Position numbers and translations under genes: made by a program
The notes under the pieces: generated by a model
What the model was told of the DNA's origin: nothing
Databases searched by the model: none
What the model saw: only the letters and a program-made list of their open reading frames with translations
Source of the DNA: Pseudomonas sp. B21-015
GTDB taxonomy: Bacteria > Pseudomonadota > Gammaproteobacteria > Pseudomonadales > Pseudomonadaceae
Direction: 5' to 3'
Assembly (NCBI RefSeq): GCF_024749285.1
Contig: NZ_CP087196.1
Location: 3,162,001 to 3,226,000 of the forward strand
DNA length: 64,000 bases
Shown: in pieces, positions 17,621 through 29,081 of the stretch
How the letters are laid out: each line of letters begins with the position of its first letter
Numbering within the stretch: position 1 is the stretch's first letter

Positions 17621-19266
17621 GACGCGTCCCGAGGGAAGATCAGAATCACCAGGTTACCTTGTTCATAACGTTTGCCATCCTTGGGCAGCCGTTCGATTTC
17701 TTGCAGTTCGTCATCCCCCTTGACCCGCATCACCACGCCGACCGAGCCACTCTGGCGCGCTTCGCGCATCCACTGTTGTACGTCATTGAGGTCGACCCGC
17801 CGTTGTATGCCGTCAGGATAGGCAAGGCCATATTTCAATTCTCCTATCGTGTTGTACAACGCCACGTCGGGGCGTTTCAGGCGCCAGGCCAGGGCTGAGG
17901 CGGCGCCCAAGTCATTGCTCAACAGCTTGCCGGTCTGCGCCAGCTCCTCGACGTGTTCGAGGATGAACTGATCAGGCATCTTGTTCGCCACCACCGAGTC
18001 GGGCAGCCCGGCCGGCAGCAAGCCGATCAGCAGCAAACTGCCAAGCGCCGGTGCCGCCCAGCATTGCAAAGGGCGGAAGGCTTGCAGGAGGTTGGCCATG
18101 ATCCAGCCGATCAACCCGATGAACACCAACACCAGGTTGTGCAGTTCGTGGGTGTACAACGGTTTTTTCAGTTGCAGCCAGACCAGCGCAATCAGGACGA
18201 TCAGGCCCAGCGTCAGGTTCAGCAGGCCATTGATCCCCAGCACTCGGCCCTGCTCCAGCTTCAGACGATCCGCCAGGGTATGACCCAGCAGCAACGCCAG
18301 GGGCAGCAGGCAGGGAATGATGTAGGTCGGCAGCTTGCCGTTGCTCAAGCTGAAAAAAACCAACGGCATCAGCAGCCATAGCAGCAGGAAAGCGATACTG
18401 GCTTGACGCCGGGTCTGCCAGGCCTGTTTCAGCGCCGATGGCAGCAACGCCGCCCATGGCAGGCTGAACGCCACCAGCAGTGGCAGGTAGAACCACCAGG
18501 GGGCATCGTGTTGGGCGTCATCCCCGGCGAAGCGGCGAATGTGTTCGTGCCAGAAGAAGAACCGCCAGTAATCGGGTTCCTGTGAGTGCACCGCCAGGGC
18601 CCAAGGCAGGCTGACTGCGATGGCCACGACGATCGCCAACGGGCCGTAAACCAACAGTTCACGCCAGCGTTTTTGCCAGAGCATCCAGGGCAGGGCGACC
18701 AGCACTGGCAACAGCCAGGCGAGAAAACCCTTGGTCATGAAGCCCATGCCGCAGGCCAGCCCCAGCACCGTCCAACCGAGCAGACGCGGGCCACGGTTGA
18801 CGCTGTCCAGCGCAAACCACAAAGCCACCAGACTCAGATTGACCCAGAAGGTGAATTGCGGATCGAGGTTGGCGTAACCCGCCTGGCCGGCAATCACGGT
18901 GAAGCTCATGTACAACAGCGCGCAGGCGAAACTCTTGCGCGGCTCGTTCCACAGCCGGTGGGCGATCAGGTAACACAGCAACACGCTCAGCCCGGTGCTC
19001 AGCACCGAGGCGATACGCACGCCAAACAGATTGTCGCCAAACAGCGCCTGGCCGATGGCGATCATCCAGTAGCCCGCGATCGGTTTTTCGAAGTAACGCA
19101 GGCTCATGAAGTGCGGCGACACCCAGTTACCGCTCAGGAGCATGTCCTGGCTGATCTGGGCGTAACGGGTTTCGTCGGGAATCCATAGGCCGTGAGAGCC
19201 CAGCGGCAACAAGTACGCCAGCGCCAGAACGACCAGTAATAACGGTAATGCCCAGGGTTTGCTCAT
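17617..19266 (-). CDS. arnT: lipid A 4-amino-4-deoxy-L-arabinose transferase
   Basis: ArnT moves Ara4N from undecaprenyl phosphate to lipid A phosphates on the periplasmic face of the inner membrane, giving polymyxin resistance. The 549-residue protein starts with a membrane helix followed by the conserved first periplasmic loop [16 protein letters not shown] with its acidic residues near 29-31, then about twelve helices and a soluble C-terminal domain. The last about 40 residues ([10 protein letters not shown] through [12 protein letters not shown]) reappear in altered form in an isolated fragment at 28706-28894. Confidence 0.95.
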   Translation of the reverse strand: MSKPWALPLLLVVLALAYLLPLGSHGLWIPDETRYAQISQDMLLSGNWVSPHFMSLRYFEKPIAGYWMIAIGQALFGDNLFGVRIASVLSTGLSVLLCYLIAHRLWNEPRKSFACALLYMSFTVIAGQAGYANLDPQFTFWVNLSLVALWFALDSVNRGPRLLGWTVLGLACGMGFMTKGFLAWLLPVLVALPWMLWQKRWRELLVYGPLAIVVAIAVSLPWALAVHSQEPDYWRFFFWHEHIRRFAGDDAQHDAPWWFYLPLLVAFSLPWAALLPSALKQAWQTRRQASIAFLLLWLLMPLVFFSLSNGKLPTYIIPCLLPLALLLGHTLADRLKLEQGRVLGINGLLNLTLGLIVLIALVWLQLKKPLYTHELHNLVLVFIGLIGWIMANLLQAFRPLQCWAAPALGSLLLIGLLPAGLPDSVVANKMPDQFILEHVEELAQTGKLLSNDLGAASALAWRLKRPDVALYNTIGELKYGLAYPDGIQRRVDLNDVQQWMREARQSGSVGVVMRVKGDDELQEIERLPKDGKRYEQGNLVILIFPRDAS

Positions 19267-20150
19267 GCGCCTTGGACCCCTAGCCAGCCTTCACGCCCCT
19301 CAAGGGTGCCGCGTACGACCCGGCCCTTCGGCAAAGTGGCGGGGGCCTCGGGCAGCAGATCGCCCAAGGGTTGGAAGTGAATGTCACGTTGGCGAGCATC
19401 GGCCAGTAGCTGGCGAAAATCGTTGGCCATCAGAATCCCTTCTACTTCGGCATGGATAGTGTAGACGTTGAGTTTTTGCGGGGAAAACCGCTCAAGAATG
19501 AAGGTGTTGAAGTCTTTGGCTGCGACGGTCGGGCCGACCACCTCATCGAAGGTCGGCAGGTCCACCGGAATCTGCGGTGCCCCCGAACTGCCATCGGCCA
19601 AGGTCGGCCGGAACAGGCCCTGGCCTCGACAATCGCTGTTGTAGCGAAAGCCGAAACCCTGCTTGGCCTCGATCACACGCTCGTCCGCACGCCAACCGGC
19701 AGACGCCGAGCATTCGACTTTTTGCCCGAGGATGTCACTGAGGCTGTCGACGCCACGGCGAATCTGCTCGATCAGTTGCGCCTGGCTCCAGCGTCCGGCA
19801 TTGGCCTGCCAGCCGTGGTGATCCCAGGCGTGCAGGCCGACTTCATGCCCGGCCGCCTGGGCCTGACGCATCAGGTGCCCGAGGTCGCGACCGATCGGTT
19901 TGCCCGGCCACGCGGTGCCGGCTAGCAAAATGTCCCAGCCATACAGGCCGGCAGCATTGGAACGAAGCATCTTCCAGAGAAACTGCGGACGGATCAGGCG
20001 CCACAAGTGGCGCCCCATGTTGTCTGGTCCGACGCTGAAGAAAAACGTCGCCTTGACCTGTGCTTCATCGAGCATTTCGAGTAACCGAGGCACCCCCTCA
20101 CGGGTGCCTCGGTAAGTGTCGACATCGATTCGAAGGCCTGCCTGCGTCAA
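19263..20150 (-). CDS. arnD: 4-deoxy-4-formamido-L-arabinose-phosphoundecaprenol deformylase
   Basis: ArnD removes the formyl group from undecaprenyl-phosphate-Ara4FN. The 295-residue protein is a NodB-fold deacetylase ([14 protein letters not shown] near 7-20, [14 protein letters not shown] near 101-114). The start appears to be TTG at 20150, overlapping the arnA stop as TTGA; no ATG lies nearby and the family N-terminus fits. It sits between arnA and arnT, all genes overlapping by 4 bases. Confidence 0.94.
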   Translation of the reverse strand: MTQAGLRIDVDTYRGTREGVPRLLEMLDEAQVKATFFFSVGPDNMGRHLWRLIRPQFLWKMLRSNAAGLYGWDILLAGTAWPGKPIGRDLGHLMRQAQAAGHEVGLHAWDHHGWQANAGRWSQAQLIEQIRRGVDSLSDILGQKVECSASAGWRADERVIEAKQGFGFRYNSDCRGQGLFRPTLADGSSGAPQIPVDLPTFDEVVGPTVAAKDFNTFILERFSPQKLNVYTIHAEVEGILMANDFRQLLADARQRDIHFQPLGDLLPEAPATLPKGRVVRGTLEGREGWLGVQGA

Positions 20151-22141
20151 CGTTTTTTGTCCGCGATTTCGAGCATGGCTTCGCGCAAGAAGAAGTCCAG
20201 CGTGTTGCCGATGGTCTCGCTCATCTCCACCGTAGGTGCCCAGTCAAGCAGACGTTTGGCGTTGGCGATGCTCGGTTTGCGGTGAGACACGTCCTGATAG
20301 CCCGTGCCGTAAAAAGCCTTGCTTTCCACATCGCGGAACCCGGCGAATGGCGGGAAGTTGTCACGCAGCGGGTGAGCATCGAACTGACGCAGCAGTTCTT
20401 CGCCCAACTGGCGAATGCTGGCTTCGTTGTCCGGGTTGCCGATGTTGATGATCTGACCGTTACAGGCGTCGTTGTCGTTGTCGATGATCCGCGCCAGGGC
20501 TTCGACGCCATCGGCGATGTCGGTGAAGCAGCGTTTTTGCTCGCCGCCGTCGAACAGGCGAATCGGCGTGCCTTCCACCAGGTTCAGGATCAACTGGGTG
20601 ATGGCCCGGGAACTGCCGATGCGCGCCGAGTCCAGACGGTCCAGGCGTGGTCCCATCCAGTTGAAAGGGCGGAACAGGGTGAAGTTCAGGCCTTTCTGGC
20701 CGTAAGCCCAGATCACCCGGTCGAGCAGCTGCTTGGAGATCGAGTAGATCCAGCGTTGCTTGTTGATCGGCCCGACCACCAGGTTGGAGCTGTCTTCGTC
20801 GAAATTGGCGTCCTGGCACATGCCATAGACTTCGGAGGTCGACGGGAAGATCACGCGCTTGTTGTATTTGACGCAGTAGCGAACCAGTTTCAGGTTTTCT
20901 TCGAAATCCAGTTCGAATACGCGCAGCGGATTGCGGGTGTACTCGATCGGCGTGGCGATCGCCACCAGTGGCAGGACCACGTCGCATTTCTTGATGTGGT
21001 ATTCGATCCACTCCGAGTGGATGCTGATATCGCCTTCGACGAAGTGGAAATTCGGATGGCTGCGCAGGCGCTCGATGGCGTCCGAGCCGATGTCCAGGCC
21101 GTACACTTCATAGCGGTCGTCAAGCAGCAGGCGCTCGGACAGGTGATTGCCGATGAAGCCGTTGACGCCAAGGATCAGCACTCGGGTGCGACGCGGTGCA
21201 CGGCCCGATTCGGCGCCACGCAGCACCGAGCCATCGACCAGCCCCAGTTCGTTGGCCAGTTGCGGGCCGCTCAGGTACAGACCGTTGTCGTTACGCTGGC
21301 CGGCGTTGATCACCAGCGAGTCTTCACCGCAGGCGATCCGCAACGGATCGACGCTGATGACCCGGCCCGGGGCGTGGCCTTCGTTGCCCTTGACGACGTC
21401 GGCGCTCCAGACAATCAGCGTGTGCTCGCCCACGGCACAGAACGCACCCGGGTAAGGCTGGGTCACGGCACGCACCAGATTGAACAGCTCTTCGGCGGGG
21501 TTTTTCCAGACCAGTTTGCCGTCCGCCGGGGTGCGACGGCCAAACACCGTGGCTTTGGATTCGTCCTGTGGGGTTTCGCTGGTGTTGCCCTGAAGCAGTG
21601 CGGGCAAGGTGTCGCGCAGCAGATCGCTGGCGGCCAGGCGCAATTTGCCGTGCAGGGTCAGCGCGGTGTCGGTGCGCTCGATCGCCACCCGTTGCTGGGC
21701 GATGATTGCGCCGGCGTCGGCACGTTTGACCATGCGGTGCAGGGTCACGCCGGTTTCGGTTTCACCGTTGACCAGCACCCAGTTGGCCGGTGCCCGGCCA
21801 CGGTAACGCGGCAGCAACGAGCCATGCAGGTTGAACGCGCCTTTGCTGGCCGTGGCCAGCAGCGGTTCGCTCAGCAGATTGCGGTAGTAGAACGAGAACA
21901 GGTAATCGGGGTTGAGCTTGCTGATGCGCTCGATCCACAGTGGGTGATTGGCGTCTTCCGGGGCGTGTACCGGGATGCCTTTGCGGGCGCACAGTTGGGC
22001 AACAGAGCCATAGAAGGCGTTTTCCTTCGGATCATCGGCGTGGGTGAACACGGCGGCAATCTCGAAACCCGAGTCGAGCAGGGTTTCGATGCCGGCACAG
22101 CCAATATCGTGATAGGCAAAGACAACAGCTTTTACACTCAT
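20147..22141 (-). CDS. arnA: bifunctional UDP-glucuronate decarboxylase / UDP-Ara4N formyltransferase
   Basis: ArnA has two activities: the C-terminal SDR domain oxidatively decarboxylates UDP-glucuronate, and the N-terminal domain formylates UDP-Ara4N. In the 664-residue protein, residues 1-300 are the formyltransferase ([18 protein letters not shown] near 102-119) and about 318-664 the dehydrogenase ([15 protein letters not shown], catalytic YSISKQ). Length is normal for ArnA. It overlaps arnC and arnD by 4 bases. Confidence 0.96.
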   Translation of the reverse strand: MSVKAVVFAYHDIGCAGIETLLDSGFEIAAVFTHADDPKENAFYGSVAQLCARKGIPVHAPEDANHPLWIERISKLNPDYLFSFYYRNLLSEPLLATASKGAFNLHGSLLPRYRGRAPANWVLVNGETETGVTLHRMVKRADAGAIIAQQRVAIERTDTALTLHGKLRLAASDLLRDTLPALLQGNTSETPQDESKATVFGRRTPADGKLVWKNPAEELFNLVRAVTQPYPGAFCAVGEHTLIVWSADVVKGNEGHAPGRVISVDPLRIACGEDSLVINAGQRNDNGLYLSGPQLANELGLVDGSVLRGAESGRAPRRTRVLILGVNGFIGNHLSERLLLDDRYEVYGLDIGSDAIERLRSHPNFHFVEGDISIHSEWIEYHIKKCDVVLPLVAIATPIEYTRNPLRVFELDFEENLKLVRYCVKYNKRVIFPSTSEVYGMCQDANFDEDSSNLVVGPINKQRWIYSISKQLLDRVIWAYGQKGLNFTLFRPFNWMGPRLDRLDSARIGSSRAITQLILNLVEGTPIRLFDGGEQKRCFTDIADGVEALARIIDNDNDACNGQIINIGNPDNEASIRQLGEELLRQFDAHPLRDNFPPFAGFRDVESKAFYGTGYQDVSHRKPSIANAKRLLDWAPTVEMSETIGNTLDFFLREAMLEIADKKR

Positions 22142-23157
22142 GCGAGAACCTGACCTGAAGAAGTGGAAGTGAGACCGTCAACGGTGACAACGGGAGCAGG
22201 GGCAGCGGGGGTGCTACGCAGAACCTTTTCAATGAAGAACCGTGGGCGTGCCCGAACGTCGCTGTACATGCGGCCCAGGTACTCACCCAGCAGGCCCATG
22301 CCGATGAATTGCCCACCGGTGAAAACGAACAGCACGGCGAACAGGACGAACGTACCGCCGCCGGCCCAGCCGGCACCGAAAACCAGGCGCAGCACAACCA
22401 ACGCGATGGCGAACAGCACGCCGAGTGCCGCCATGCCGAAACCAACGATACTCAGCAGGCGCAGGGGCGTAGTCGTCATGCAGGTGATCAGGTCGAACAT
22501 CAGGTTGATCAGGCGCATCGGGCTGTATTTGGATTCGCCGTGTTCGCGCTCGGCGTGGGTTACCAGAATTTCGGTGGTGTGCCGGGCGAAGCTGTTGGCC
22601 AGGATCGGGATGAAGGTGCTGCGTTCGCGGCAGGCGAGCATGGCGTCGACGATGGTCCGGCGATAGGCGCGCAGCATGCAGCCGTAATCGGTCATGGCGA
22701 CGCCGGTGGAGCGCTGCACGGCCAGGTTGATGAGCTTCGACGGCCAGCGACGCAAGGCCGAGTCCTGACGGTTGTTACGCACTGTGGCAACCACGTCGTA
22801 GCCCAGTTCGGCCTGAGCCACCAGCCGCGGGATTTCTTCCGGCGGGTTCTGCAGGTCGGCGTCGAGGGTGATGACCACATCGCCCTTGCACTGTTCGAAC
22901 CCGGCCATGATCGCCGCATGCTGGCCGTAATTGCGGTTGAGAATGACCGCCACCACCGGGCTGCACTCGCGACTGGCAGCGTCCTCGAGGATTTGCGCCG
23001 AGTTGTCGCGGCTGCCGTCGTCGACCAACACAATTTCGTAGTCCTGGTGCAGTTGCTGGCACGCCGCTTCGGTGCGCCTAAGCAACTCGGGCAGGCTGTC
23101 TTGCTCGTTGTAGACCGGGATGACGATTGATACGCAACGGATCGGATAAGGTTTCAC
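22138..23157 (-). CDS. arnC: undecaprenyl-phosphate 4-deoxy-4-formamido-L-arabinose transferase
   Basis: ArnC transfers Ara4FN from UDP to undecaprenyl phosphate at the cytosolic face of the inner membrane. The 339-residue protein has a GT2 domain ([18 protein letters not shown] near 9-26, acidic [17 protein letters not shown] near 96-112) and two C-terminal membrane helices (about 235-257 and 268-290). It overlaps arnB and arnA by 4 bases, in the standard BCADTEF order. Confidence 0.95.
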   Translation of the reverse strand: MKPYPIRCVSIVIPVYNEQDSLPELLRRTEAACQQLHQDYEIVLVDDGSRDNSAQILEDAASRECSPVVAVILNRNYGQHAAIMAGFEQCKGDVVITLDADLQNPPEEIPRLVAQAELGYDVVATVRNNRQDSALRRWPSKLINLAVQRSTGVAMTDYGCMLRAYRRTIVDAMLACRERSTFIPILANSFARHTTEILVTHAEREHGESKYSPMRLINLMFDLITCMTTTPLRLLSIVGFGMAALGVLFAIALVVLRLVFGAGWAGGGTFVLFAVLFVFTGGQFIGMGLLGEYLGRMYSDVRARPRFFIEKVLRSTPAAPAPVVTVDGLTSTSSGQVLA

Positions 23158-24302
23158 AGGCTTCTGTCCAGTGTTTTTTCAATGGCGCCGACGACACGAT
23201 CGACATCGTCGGTGGTCATGTCGGGGAACAACGGGATCGAACACAGCCGCGCCGAATTCCATTCGGTGTTGGGCAGGTAGATGTTGGGGAAACGCTGGCG
23301 GTAGTAGGTGTGCAGGTGGGTAGCGATGAAGTGAATGCCGGTGCCGATGTTCTGTTCCTGCAAGGCCTTCATGAACGCCTTGCGGTCCAGCCCGCAACGT
23401 TCGGTGTCGATGCGCAGGATGAACAGGTGCCAGGCGTGCTGCTGGGCATACGCTGGAATGGCCAGCGGTTGCACCGGCAAGCCTTCGAGGCGTTGCAGGT
23501 AGGTCTGGGCCAGTTCCGTGCGCTTGGCGTTGATCGCGTCCAGACGTTCCAGCTGCACCAGGGCGATAGCCGCGTTGATGTCGGCCAGGTTGTACTTGAA
23601 GCCGGGCTCCATCACCTGGGCCTGGGGTTTGCGGCCGTGGGTCAGGCGGTCGTAGGCGTCGACGCCCAGGCCATGAAACTTGAGCATGCGCACCCGAGTG
23701 GCCAGCGCTTCATCATCGCTGACGAACATCGCGCCTTCGGCGCAGGTCATGTTCTTGATCGCATGGAAGGAGAAGATCGCCGTGCCCTGAGCACCGACGT
23801 GCCGACCTTTGTAGAAGGTGCCCGCCGCGTGAGCCGCGTCTTCGATAACAGCGATGCCGTGTTTGTCGGCCAGTGCGTAGAGCGGATCGAGGTCGAATGC
23901 CGCGCCGGCGTAATGCACCGGAATGATGGCCTTGGTGCGCGGCGTGATTGCCGCTTCGATGCTCGCCAGGTCGCTCATCAAGGTGCCGCGATCAACGTCG
24001 ACGAAAACCGGCGTCGCGCCGAGCAGGCAGATCATGTTGGCGGTCGACACCCAGGTCTGCGACGGTGTGATGACTTCGTCGCCGGGACCAATGCCCAATG
24101 CCAGTAACGTGATATGCATGCCACCGGTGGCCGAGGACAATGCGACGGCATGCCGACAGCCGACATAATTGGCGAAGTGTTCTTCCAGTTGCAGGTTTTT
24201 CGGCCCGGTAGTGATCCAGCCGGAGCGCAGTACTTGCTCTACCGCAGCAATTTCTTCCTCGCCGATACTGGGGCGAGAGAAGGGGAGAAACGCCTGACTC
24301 AT
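23154..24302 (-). CDS. arnB: UDP-4-amino-4-deoxy-L-arabinose aminotransferase
   Basis: ArnB is the PLP aminotransferase that forms UDP-Ara4N using glutamate. The 382-residue protein is of the DegT/DnrJ/EryC1 class: SGWITTGPK near 28-36, EDAAHAAG near 154-161 and the PLP lysine in [15 protein letters not shown] (Lys183). The ATG at 24302 is chosen because GAGG precedes it by six bases; a GTG two codons upstream is less likely. It is the first gene of the arn operon. No clear PmrA-type box was found upstream by eye. Confidence 0.95.
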   Translation of the reverse strand: MSQAFLPFSRPSIGEEEIAAVEQVLRSGWITTGPKNLQLEEHFANYVGCRHAVALSSATGGMHITLLALGIGPGDEVITPSQTWVSTANMICLLGATPVFVDVDRGTLMSDLASIEAAITPRTKAIIPVHYAGAAFDLDPLYALADKHGIAVIEDAAHAAGTFYKGRHVGAQGTAIFSFHAIKNMTCAEGAMFVSDDEALATRVRMLKFHGLGVDAYDRLTHGRKPQAQVMEPGFKYNLADINAAIALVQLERLDAINAKRTELAQTYLQRLEGLPVQPLAIPAYAQQHAWHLFILRIDTERCGLDRKAFMKALQEQNIGTGIHFIATHLHTYYRQRFPNIYLPNTEWNSARLCSIPLFPDMTTDDVDRVVGAIEKTLDRSL

Positions 24303-24780
24303 GGGCACCTCGGAACTGAAAAAATAAATAGCCTGGCAGGCGAAAATGTTGGATCCAAGATCAGCGTAGACGATAAAAAAAAAGCGGCATCAAGCAGTTG
24401 CCAGAAATTAGTGATAAATCACATTGCTTGATTTTTCTTGTCGTGACCGGCAGGTTCGACGCTATCAAGGCGCCATCTCGTATCCATTGAGGTTAAGCGC
24501 GATTTTGTGAAAGGAACATGAAAACCCGGTAGGTGATTCGTTTATTTGAAACCCATACAGGCACTGTTCAGGCTTCTACCGTTTATCGCGCTTTTTGTAG
24601 GAGAGGGCGTACAGAAGTGTCCGCCTTAATGGACTTGTGCTGCGTTGCTTAGTTGTTTTTTGAACAGTTTTTATTCAAGGCGATTTCGTTTGACTGACCT
24701 GTTACCGATTCAATCGCTTAATAACCAACCCGTTAACCCCAATGCCAGTCAGTCAAGACGCGGTCCATGTAGGAGCGGGC
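24303..24780. other. arn operon leader/promoter region, 478 bases without a gene
   Basis: The gap between the Fe ABC ATPase gene and arnB is AT-richer than the genes and should hold the arn promoter. On the minus strand at 24374-24402 a weak GGCA...TGCC stem is followed by nine T residues, 70-100 bases before arnB. It could be a weak terminator of upstream transcription or a leader attenuator. Half a REP (GTAGGAGCGGGCTT) abuts the stop of the ATPase gene at 24769-24782. No gene is supported here. Confidence 0.4.
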
Positions 24781-25851
24781 TTAAGGTTCGCTCAGTACAT
24801 GGGCATGGCCGATGGTCGACACATGAACCTCGCTGCCAGCGGGTGGCGCGTGCATGCCGGAACTGCGCACCAGCAATGAACGACCCGGGCGTTCTGCCGC
24901 TGCCAACGACTGCAATTCCACGGTCAAGGTGCAGGTGTTACCCCCGAAATCGCATTCGGTGACCACACCGCGACAGCCGTCCGATTGCGCCAGCCCCTGG
25001 GGTGCGCTGGTCACCTGAAGTTGCTCGGGGCGCAGCATGATTTGCGCTGATTTGTTATTTCTGTGGTTGTTGACCGGTATACGACCCAGATCGCAATGGG
25101 CCCAGCCCGCTTCGATTCTGGCCGGCATGACCACGGCATCCCCGAGAAACAGGGCGGTTTGTTCATCGTCGGGATAGCGGTAAAGGTCCAGCGGATGACC
25201 GGATTGCACTAACCGGCCCTGACGCATCACCGCCAACTGATCGGCGAACGACAATGCTTCACTTTGATCGTGCGTCACCAGAATGGTCGTGACACCGGCG
25301 TCTGCCAGAAGCCGTGCGACCAATTTGCGCATGGCGGCGCGCAAGCCGGTATCGAGCGCCGAAAACGGCTCATCCAGCAACATCAACCGTGGTTGTTGCG
25401 CCAGGGCCCGGGCCAGCGCGACACGCTGTTGCTGGCCACCGGAGAGTTCATGCGGCCAACGCTTGGCCATGCTCGAATCCAGCGCCACGCTGTCCATCAA
25501 CTCAGCGACACGTTCCTGCTTGGCAACGCCCTTGGCCGCAAGCCCGAAACCGATGTTGGCGGCTACGGTCATGTGCGGGAACAGTGCGCCATCCTGCGGA
25601 ACATAGCCGATCAACCGCTGATGCGCGGGTACCTCGTGGGTGCTGTCGACCAGCATCTGGCCATTGAGCGAAAGGCTGCCCGAGTCCGGGAATTCGAAAC
25701 CGGCGATCATTCGCAGCAAGGTGGTCTTGCCCGAACCGGACGGGCCGACGATAACCGTACGGCTTCCTGTCGGTACCGACAGGCTGATGTTCTCCAGGGC
25801 TCGGTGAGAACCGTAGGACTTGCAGATCGAGTGGAGTTCAAGAGCGTTCAT
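24781..25851 (-). CDS. Fe(III) ABC transporter ATP-binding protein, FbpC-like
   Basis: This 356-residue ATPase has Walker A GPSGSGKT (36-43), signature LSGGQQQR (about 136), Walker [15 protein letters not shown] and the H-loop [10 protein letters not shown], followed by a TOBE-type C-terminal domain (about 245-350). It energises the iron importer made with the permease at 25848-27449 and the binding protein at 27451-28467. The start overlaps the permease stop as ATGA. The iron role rests on the binding protein motif and the Fur-like box. A putrescine/thiamine-type importer is a less likely alternative. Confidence 0.88.
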   Translation of the reverse strand: MNALELHSICKSYGSHRALENISLSVPTGSRTVIVGPSGSGKTTLLRMIAGFEFPDSGSLSLNGQMLVDSTHEVPAHQRLIGYVPQDGALFPHMTVAANIGFGLAAKGVAKQERVAELMDSVALDSSMAKRWPHELSGGQQQRVALARALAQQPRLMLLDEPFSALDTGLRAAMRKLVARLLADAGVTTILVTHDQSEALSFADQLAVMRQGRLVQSGHPLDLYRYPDDEQTALFLGDAVVMPARIEAGWAHCDLGRIPVNNHRNNKSAQIMLRPEQLQVTSAPQGLAQSDGCRGVVTECDFGGNTCTLTVELQSLAAAERPGRSLLVRSSGMHAPPAGSEVHVSTIGHAHVLSEP

Positions 25852-27449
25852 CGGCCAGCCGTGCGTTTGGATTGGTGATAAAGAAGTCCGGTCAACGGAA
25901 GCGACAGCAGAATCATGAGCAAGGCATAGGGCGCAGCGGCGGCATAGTCGATTTCACTGGTCATTGCCCAGAAACCGGTGGCCAGGGTGCGCGTGCCATT
26001 GGGGGCGAGCAGCAGGGTCGCGGTCAACTCATTGCTGACCGCCAGAAACACCAACGCGGCGCCAGCGGCAGCACCGGGTGCGGCCAGACGCAGAGTGATC
26101 AGCCACAACGCCCGACCGGGCGAACGGCCGAGGCTGCGGGCCATGTTCTCCAGCTCCACCGGCGCCTGGGCGATGCCCGCGCGCAAACTCACCAGGGCGC
26201 GGGGCAAAAACATCAGTAAATAAGCCAGCAGCACCGTGACGGTGGTCTGGTAAATCGGCCGGGCAAAATGAATCGTCAGGGTCACCAATGCCAGCGCAAC
26301 GACAATTCCCGGCAACGCGCTGGTAATGTAGTTGCAGCTTTCCAGCACGCGCTGCAACGGGCTCGGCGAGCGAATCGACAGCCAGGCAATCGGGATGGCC
26401 GCGCAGGTGGTAATGAGTGCGCCGGCAGCTCCGAGCGTGAGCGTTTGCTGTAGCGCCGGCAGAAGTTCGCTTAAGTGCCAGACTTGCGCGCCACCGGCTA
26501 TCAGCCACTTGCCAAGGGTGACCAACGGCACACCGAGTGCCAGAACACAGGTCATTCCTTGCAGCATGAGCGCGAGCAGGGTGGTGCGTACATTCAGGCG
26601 CACGATCCTTTGTTCGCGCGCGCTTCCCGACCCGACCCGGGCGTAACGCGCCGTGCCGCGGGCAGCCGACTCGGCCGTCAGCATGGCCAGGCAGCAGAGT
26701 GCGAGGACGCCGGCCAGCATATGGGCGGCAGGCCCGTTGAAGGTGGACTTGAACTGATCGAAGATGGCCGTGGTGAAGGTGTCGAAGCGGATCATCGCGT
26801 ACAGACCGTACTCGGCCAGCAGGTGCAGCCCCACCAGCAAGGCACCGCCGCAGATGGCCAGGCGCAATTGCGGCAACACCACGCGAAAAAACACTGCCCA
26901 GGGCTTGAGCCCCAACGACTCGGAGACATCTTCGATGGCCGGATCGAGCCGGCGCAAAGTCGCCGCTATCGGTAGGTAAAGAAACGGGAAATAGGCGATG
27001 ACCGAAACCAGAACGCCGGCAAACAGCCCATGAATTGGTGGGACCAGGCTGACCCAGGCATAGCTGTGTACGAATGCCGGTACCGCCAGCGGCGCCGTCG
27101 CCAACAGCGACCACCCGCGTCGTCCCGGCATGTTGGTGCGTTCCGTCAACCAGGCCAGGGCCAGCCCGAGTGCGATGCACAAGGGAATGGTGAGCAACAC
27201 CAGCAACACGGTGTTGATCAGCAACTCGCCGACGCGTGGGCGCCATACCAGCGTCACAAGCGTCGCCCAGCCTGTCTGCACCGACACGCCGATGACGAAA
27301 GCAATCGGCAGTAACGCCAGCAACGACATCAGCACCGACAAACCAATCACCCATGCGCCACCGCGGCCCGCGAAGACACCGCGAGAACGTGCGCGCAAGT
27401 TTGCAGAGGTCGGCGCAACGACCTCTGCCGGCAGAGTTTCGGGAAGCAA
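25848..27449 (-). CDS. Fe(III) ABC transporter permease, FbpB-like
   Basis: The 533-residue inner-membrane protein has about twelve helices in two homologous halves, each with a permease loop ([18 protein letters not shown] near 178-195; [17 protein letters not shown] near 446-462). This matches the fused FbpB/HitB/SfuB permeases for ferric iron. The longest frame starts with TTG at 27449, one base after the binding-protein stop. The first residues span a hairpin at 27403-27428, so the true start may be further in. The start is uncertain but the gene is clear. Confidence 0.88.
   Translation of the reverse strand: MLPETLPAEVVAPTSANLRARSRGVFAGRGGAWVIGLSVLMSLLALLPIAFVIGVSVQTGWATLVTLVWRPRVGELLINTVLLVLLTIPLCIALGLALAWLTERTNMPGRRGWSLLATAPLAVPAFVHSYAWVSLVPPIHGLFAGVLVSVIAYFPFLYLPIAATLRRLDPAIEDVSESLGLKPWAVFFRVVLPQLRLAICGGALLVGLHLLAEYGLYAMIRFDTFTTAIFDQFKSTFNGPAAHMLAGVLALCCLAMLTAESAARGTARYARVGSGSAREQRIVRLNVRTTLLALMLQGMTCVLALGVPLVTLGKWLIAGGAQVWHLSELLPALQQTLTLGAAGALITTCAAIPIAWLSIRSPSPLQRVLESCNYITSALPGIVVALALVTLTIHFARPIYQTTVTVLLAYLLMFLPRALVSLRAGIAQAPVELENMARSLGRSPGRALWLITLRLAAPGAAAGAALVFLAVSNELTATLLLAPNGTRTLATGFWAMTSEIDYAAAAPYALLMILLSLPLTGLLYHQSKRTAGR
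27403..27428 (-). promoter_or_regulatory. intercistronic hairpin between binding-protein and permease genes
   Basis: GCAGAGGTCG and CGACCTCTGC form perfect 10-base arms with a 6-base loop, 23 bases after the binding-protein stop and without a T-run. It would stabilise the upstream mRNA 3' end and give more binding protein than permease, as is common in ABC operons. It overlaps the extreme 5' end of the permease frame. Confidence 0.6.
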
Positions 27450-27450
27450 T

Positions 27451-28467
27451 TTAGAGCAACCCGGCCTGGGTCATCAGCTCTACCGCCTTTTTGCTGTCGA
27501 GTTTCGAGACGTCGACAGTCGGGGCGTCGAGTTGCTGCAACGGTACCAGTTTCGGATTGGACTCTGCGTTTTTGCCCACGGCGTATTCAAACGAGTTGCC
27601 AGTCTTGAGGATCGCCTGGCCGTCTTTGCCGGTAATCCATTTCAGGAAGGCCTGGGCCTGTTCCTTGTGTTGGCTGGAAGCCAGAACACCGCCACCGGAC
27701 AGGCTGACGAAGGCACCTGGATCCTTGTGTTTGAAGTAGTTCAGCGAGGTGTTCTTGCTGTTTTCGCCAGTCTTGGACTGATCGACGAAGCTGTAATAGT
27801 GATAGATCACGCCGCTGTCGATCTGACCTGCATTGACCGCCTTGAGCACAGCGCTGTTGCCCCGGTAGGCAGTGAAGTTGGTTTTCATGGCTTTCAACCA
27901 GTCGAGGGTAGCGGCTTCACCCTTGAGCTCCAGCACGGCGGCGACGATGGCCTGGAAGTCGGCACCGGCCGGCGAAGCGGCCCAGCGGCCTTTCCAGTTC
28001 GGCGCGGCGAGGTCCATCAGCGATTTTGGCAAGTCCGCTTCGGCCAGCTTGCCCGGGTTGTAGACGAACACCGTGGAGCGTGCGGCAATCCCTACCCATT
28101 TGCCATGCGCCGGACGATAGGCCGCGCCCACTTGTTCCAGCGTGGTCGGCGCAACCGGTGCAAACAGCCCCGCGTTGTCGACCAGCACCATGGCCGGGGA
28201 GTTTTCGGTCAGGAACACGTCGGCCGGGGAGCCTGCACCTTCCTGCACGATCTGATTGCCCATCTCGGTGTCGTCGCCATTGCGCACGGTCACTTTGATG
28301 CCGGTTTCCTTGGTGAAGCCTTCGACCCAGGATTTGGTCAGGCTTTCGTGTTGAGCGCTGTAGACCACGATACCGTCAGCCTGCGCGGCGGCATACACGT
28401 GACCGGCGCTGAGGAAAGCAGTGGTCAGCAATGCTTTTTTAAGGAACGAGGGGATGCGGGAAATCAT
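27451..28467 (-). CDS. Fe(III) ABC transporter periplasmic binding protein, FbpA-like
   Basis: The 338-residue protein carries a signal peptide ([20 protein letters not shown], cleaved near AAAQA) and the FbpA-type body ([19 protein letters not shown]). The adjacent tyrosines in VIYHYYSF match the iron-ligand Tyr-Tyr pair of FbpA proteins. The ATG at 28467 has AGGAG ten bases upstream; in-frame codons further upstream lie in the promoter. It delivers ferric iron to the permease/ATPase encoded downstream. A Fur-like box 52 bases upstream supports iron regulation. Confidence 0.9.
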   Translation of the reverse strand: MISRIPSFLKKALLTTAFLSAGHVYAAAQADGIVVYSAQHESLTKSWVEGFTKETGIKVTVRNGDDTEMGNQIVQEGAGSPADVFLTENSPAMVLVDNAGLFAPVAPTTLEQVGAAYRPAHGKWVGIAARSTVFVYNPGKLAEADLPKSLMDLAAPNWKGRWAASPAGADFQAIVAAVLELKGEAATLDWLKAMKTNFTAYRGNSAVLKAVNAGQIDSGVIYHYYSFVDQSKTGENSKNTSLNYFKHKDPGAFVSLSGGGVLASSQHKEQAQAFLKWITGKDGQAILKTGNSFEYAVGKNAESNPKLVPLQQLDAPTVDVSKLDSKKAVELMTQAGLL

Positions 28468-28518
28468 TCTGTAGACGGCTCCTGTTTTTTTAGTCAGCAC
28501 GCGCGGATTCACTAGCGG

Positions 28519-28537
28519 AACAATGCGAATCATTTGC
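28519..28537. promoter_or_regulatory. Fur-box-like operator of the iron importer
   Basis: AACAATGCGAATCATTTGC matches the 19-base Fur consensus at 13 positions by my count, including the central AATCATT block. It lies 52 bases upstream of the binding-protein start. Confidence 0.6.
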
Positions 28538-28705
28538 ATGTTTGAGTCGCCGCGAATGTAGAGCGCCAAATGAGAAAAAAACGTCAAAAAAACCTTTAAT
28601 AGATGTCATTTTGATTTCAACGGAAAAACCCGAACCGACGCTGTAGCGGACAAATTTCCAACGATATTGTCGATCAGAATAAGGTTTTCTGTAGGGAGGA
28701 CCACG

Positions 28706-28894
28706 TCAGGGTTGGCTTAGCGGGAATATCAGAATCTCCAGGTTGCCGCGCTGGTAACGCTTGCCATCGATGGGCAACAGCTCGACTTCCTGTATTTCCG
28801 CGACACTGTTAACCCGCATCACCACGCCGACCGCGCCTTTTTTGCGGGTCGTCCCAGGGGCGGCGGGGTGGGGCAACAAGTTATTGGACGTCAT
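28706..28894 (-). pseudogene. isolated ArnT C-terminal fragment
   Basis: A 62-codon frame contains GAVGVVMRVNSVAEIQEVEL and then LPIDGKRYQRGNLEILIFP, matching the last about 40 residues of ArnT at 17617-19266 at most positions. The preceding roughly 20 residues do not match ArnT. No membrane domain is nearby, so this is the tail of a second ArnT-type gene whose body has been deleted. Divergence from the local arnT argues against a recent duplication. Confidence 0.75.
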
Positions 28895-29081
28895 GACTCG
28901 ACCTTGGCACAGAAGGAGGTTATTCCGCTCGGTGCACGCTTGAACTAGCGAAACTTCTTACATAAAGCAACGCAATAACGATTTGGACTACAGAAGTTAC
29001 GCCAGCCATCTAATGGTTACGGACTAGTTATAGTCCGCCCGAACAAAAACACTTTCTTGGTATCGACGTTTCTTGCCACGG

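Noticed and set aside
20060..22153. 697-codon plus-strand open frame opposite arnA
   Set aside because: Its composition is typical of an antisense shadow, and arnA fits perfectly on the minus strand.
24710..24745. Possible PmrA-type direct repeat upstream of the arn operon
   Set aside because: CTTAAT is followed by GTTAAC-like sequence at the wrong spacing (8 rather than 5 bases), and no second box was found. A PmrA/PhoP site cannot be supported by eye.
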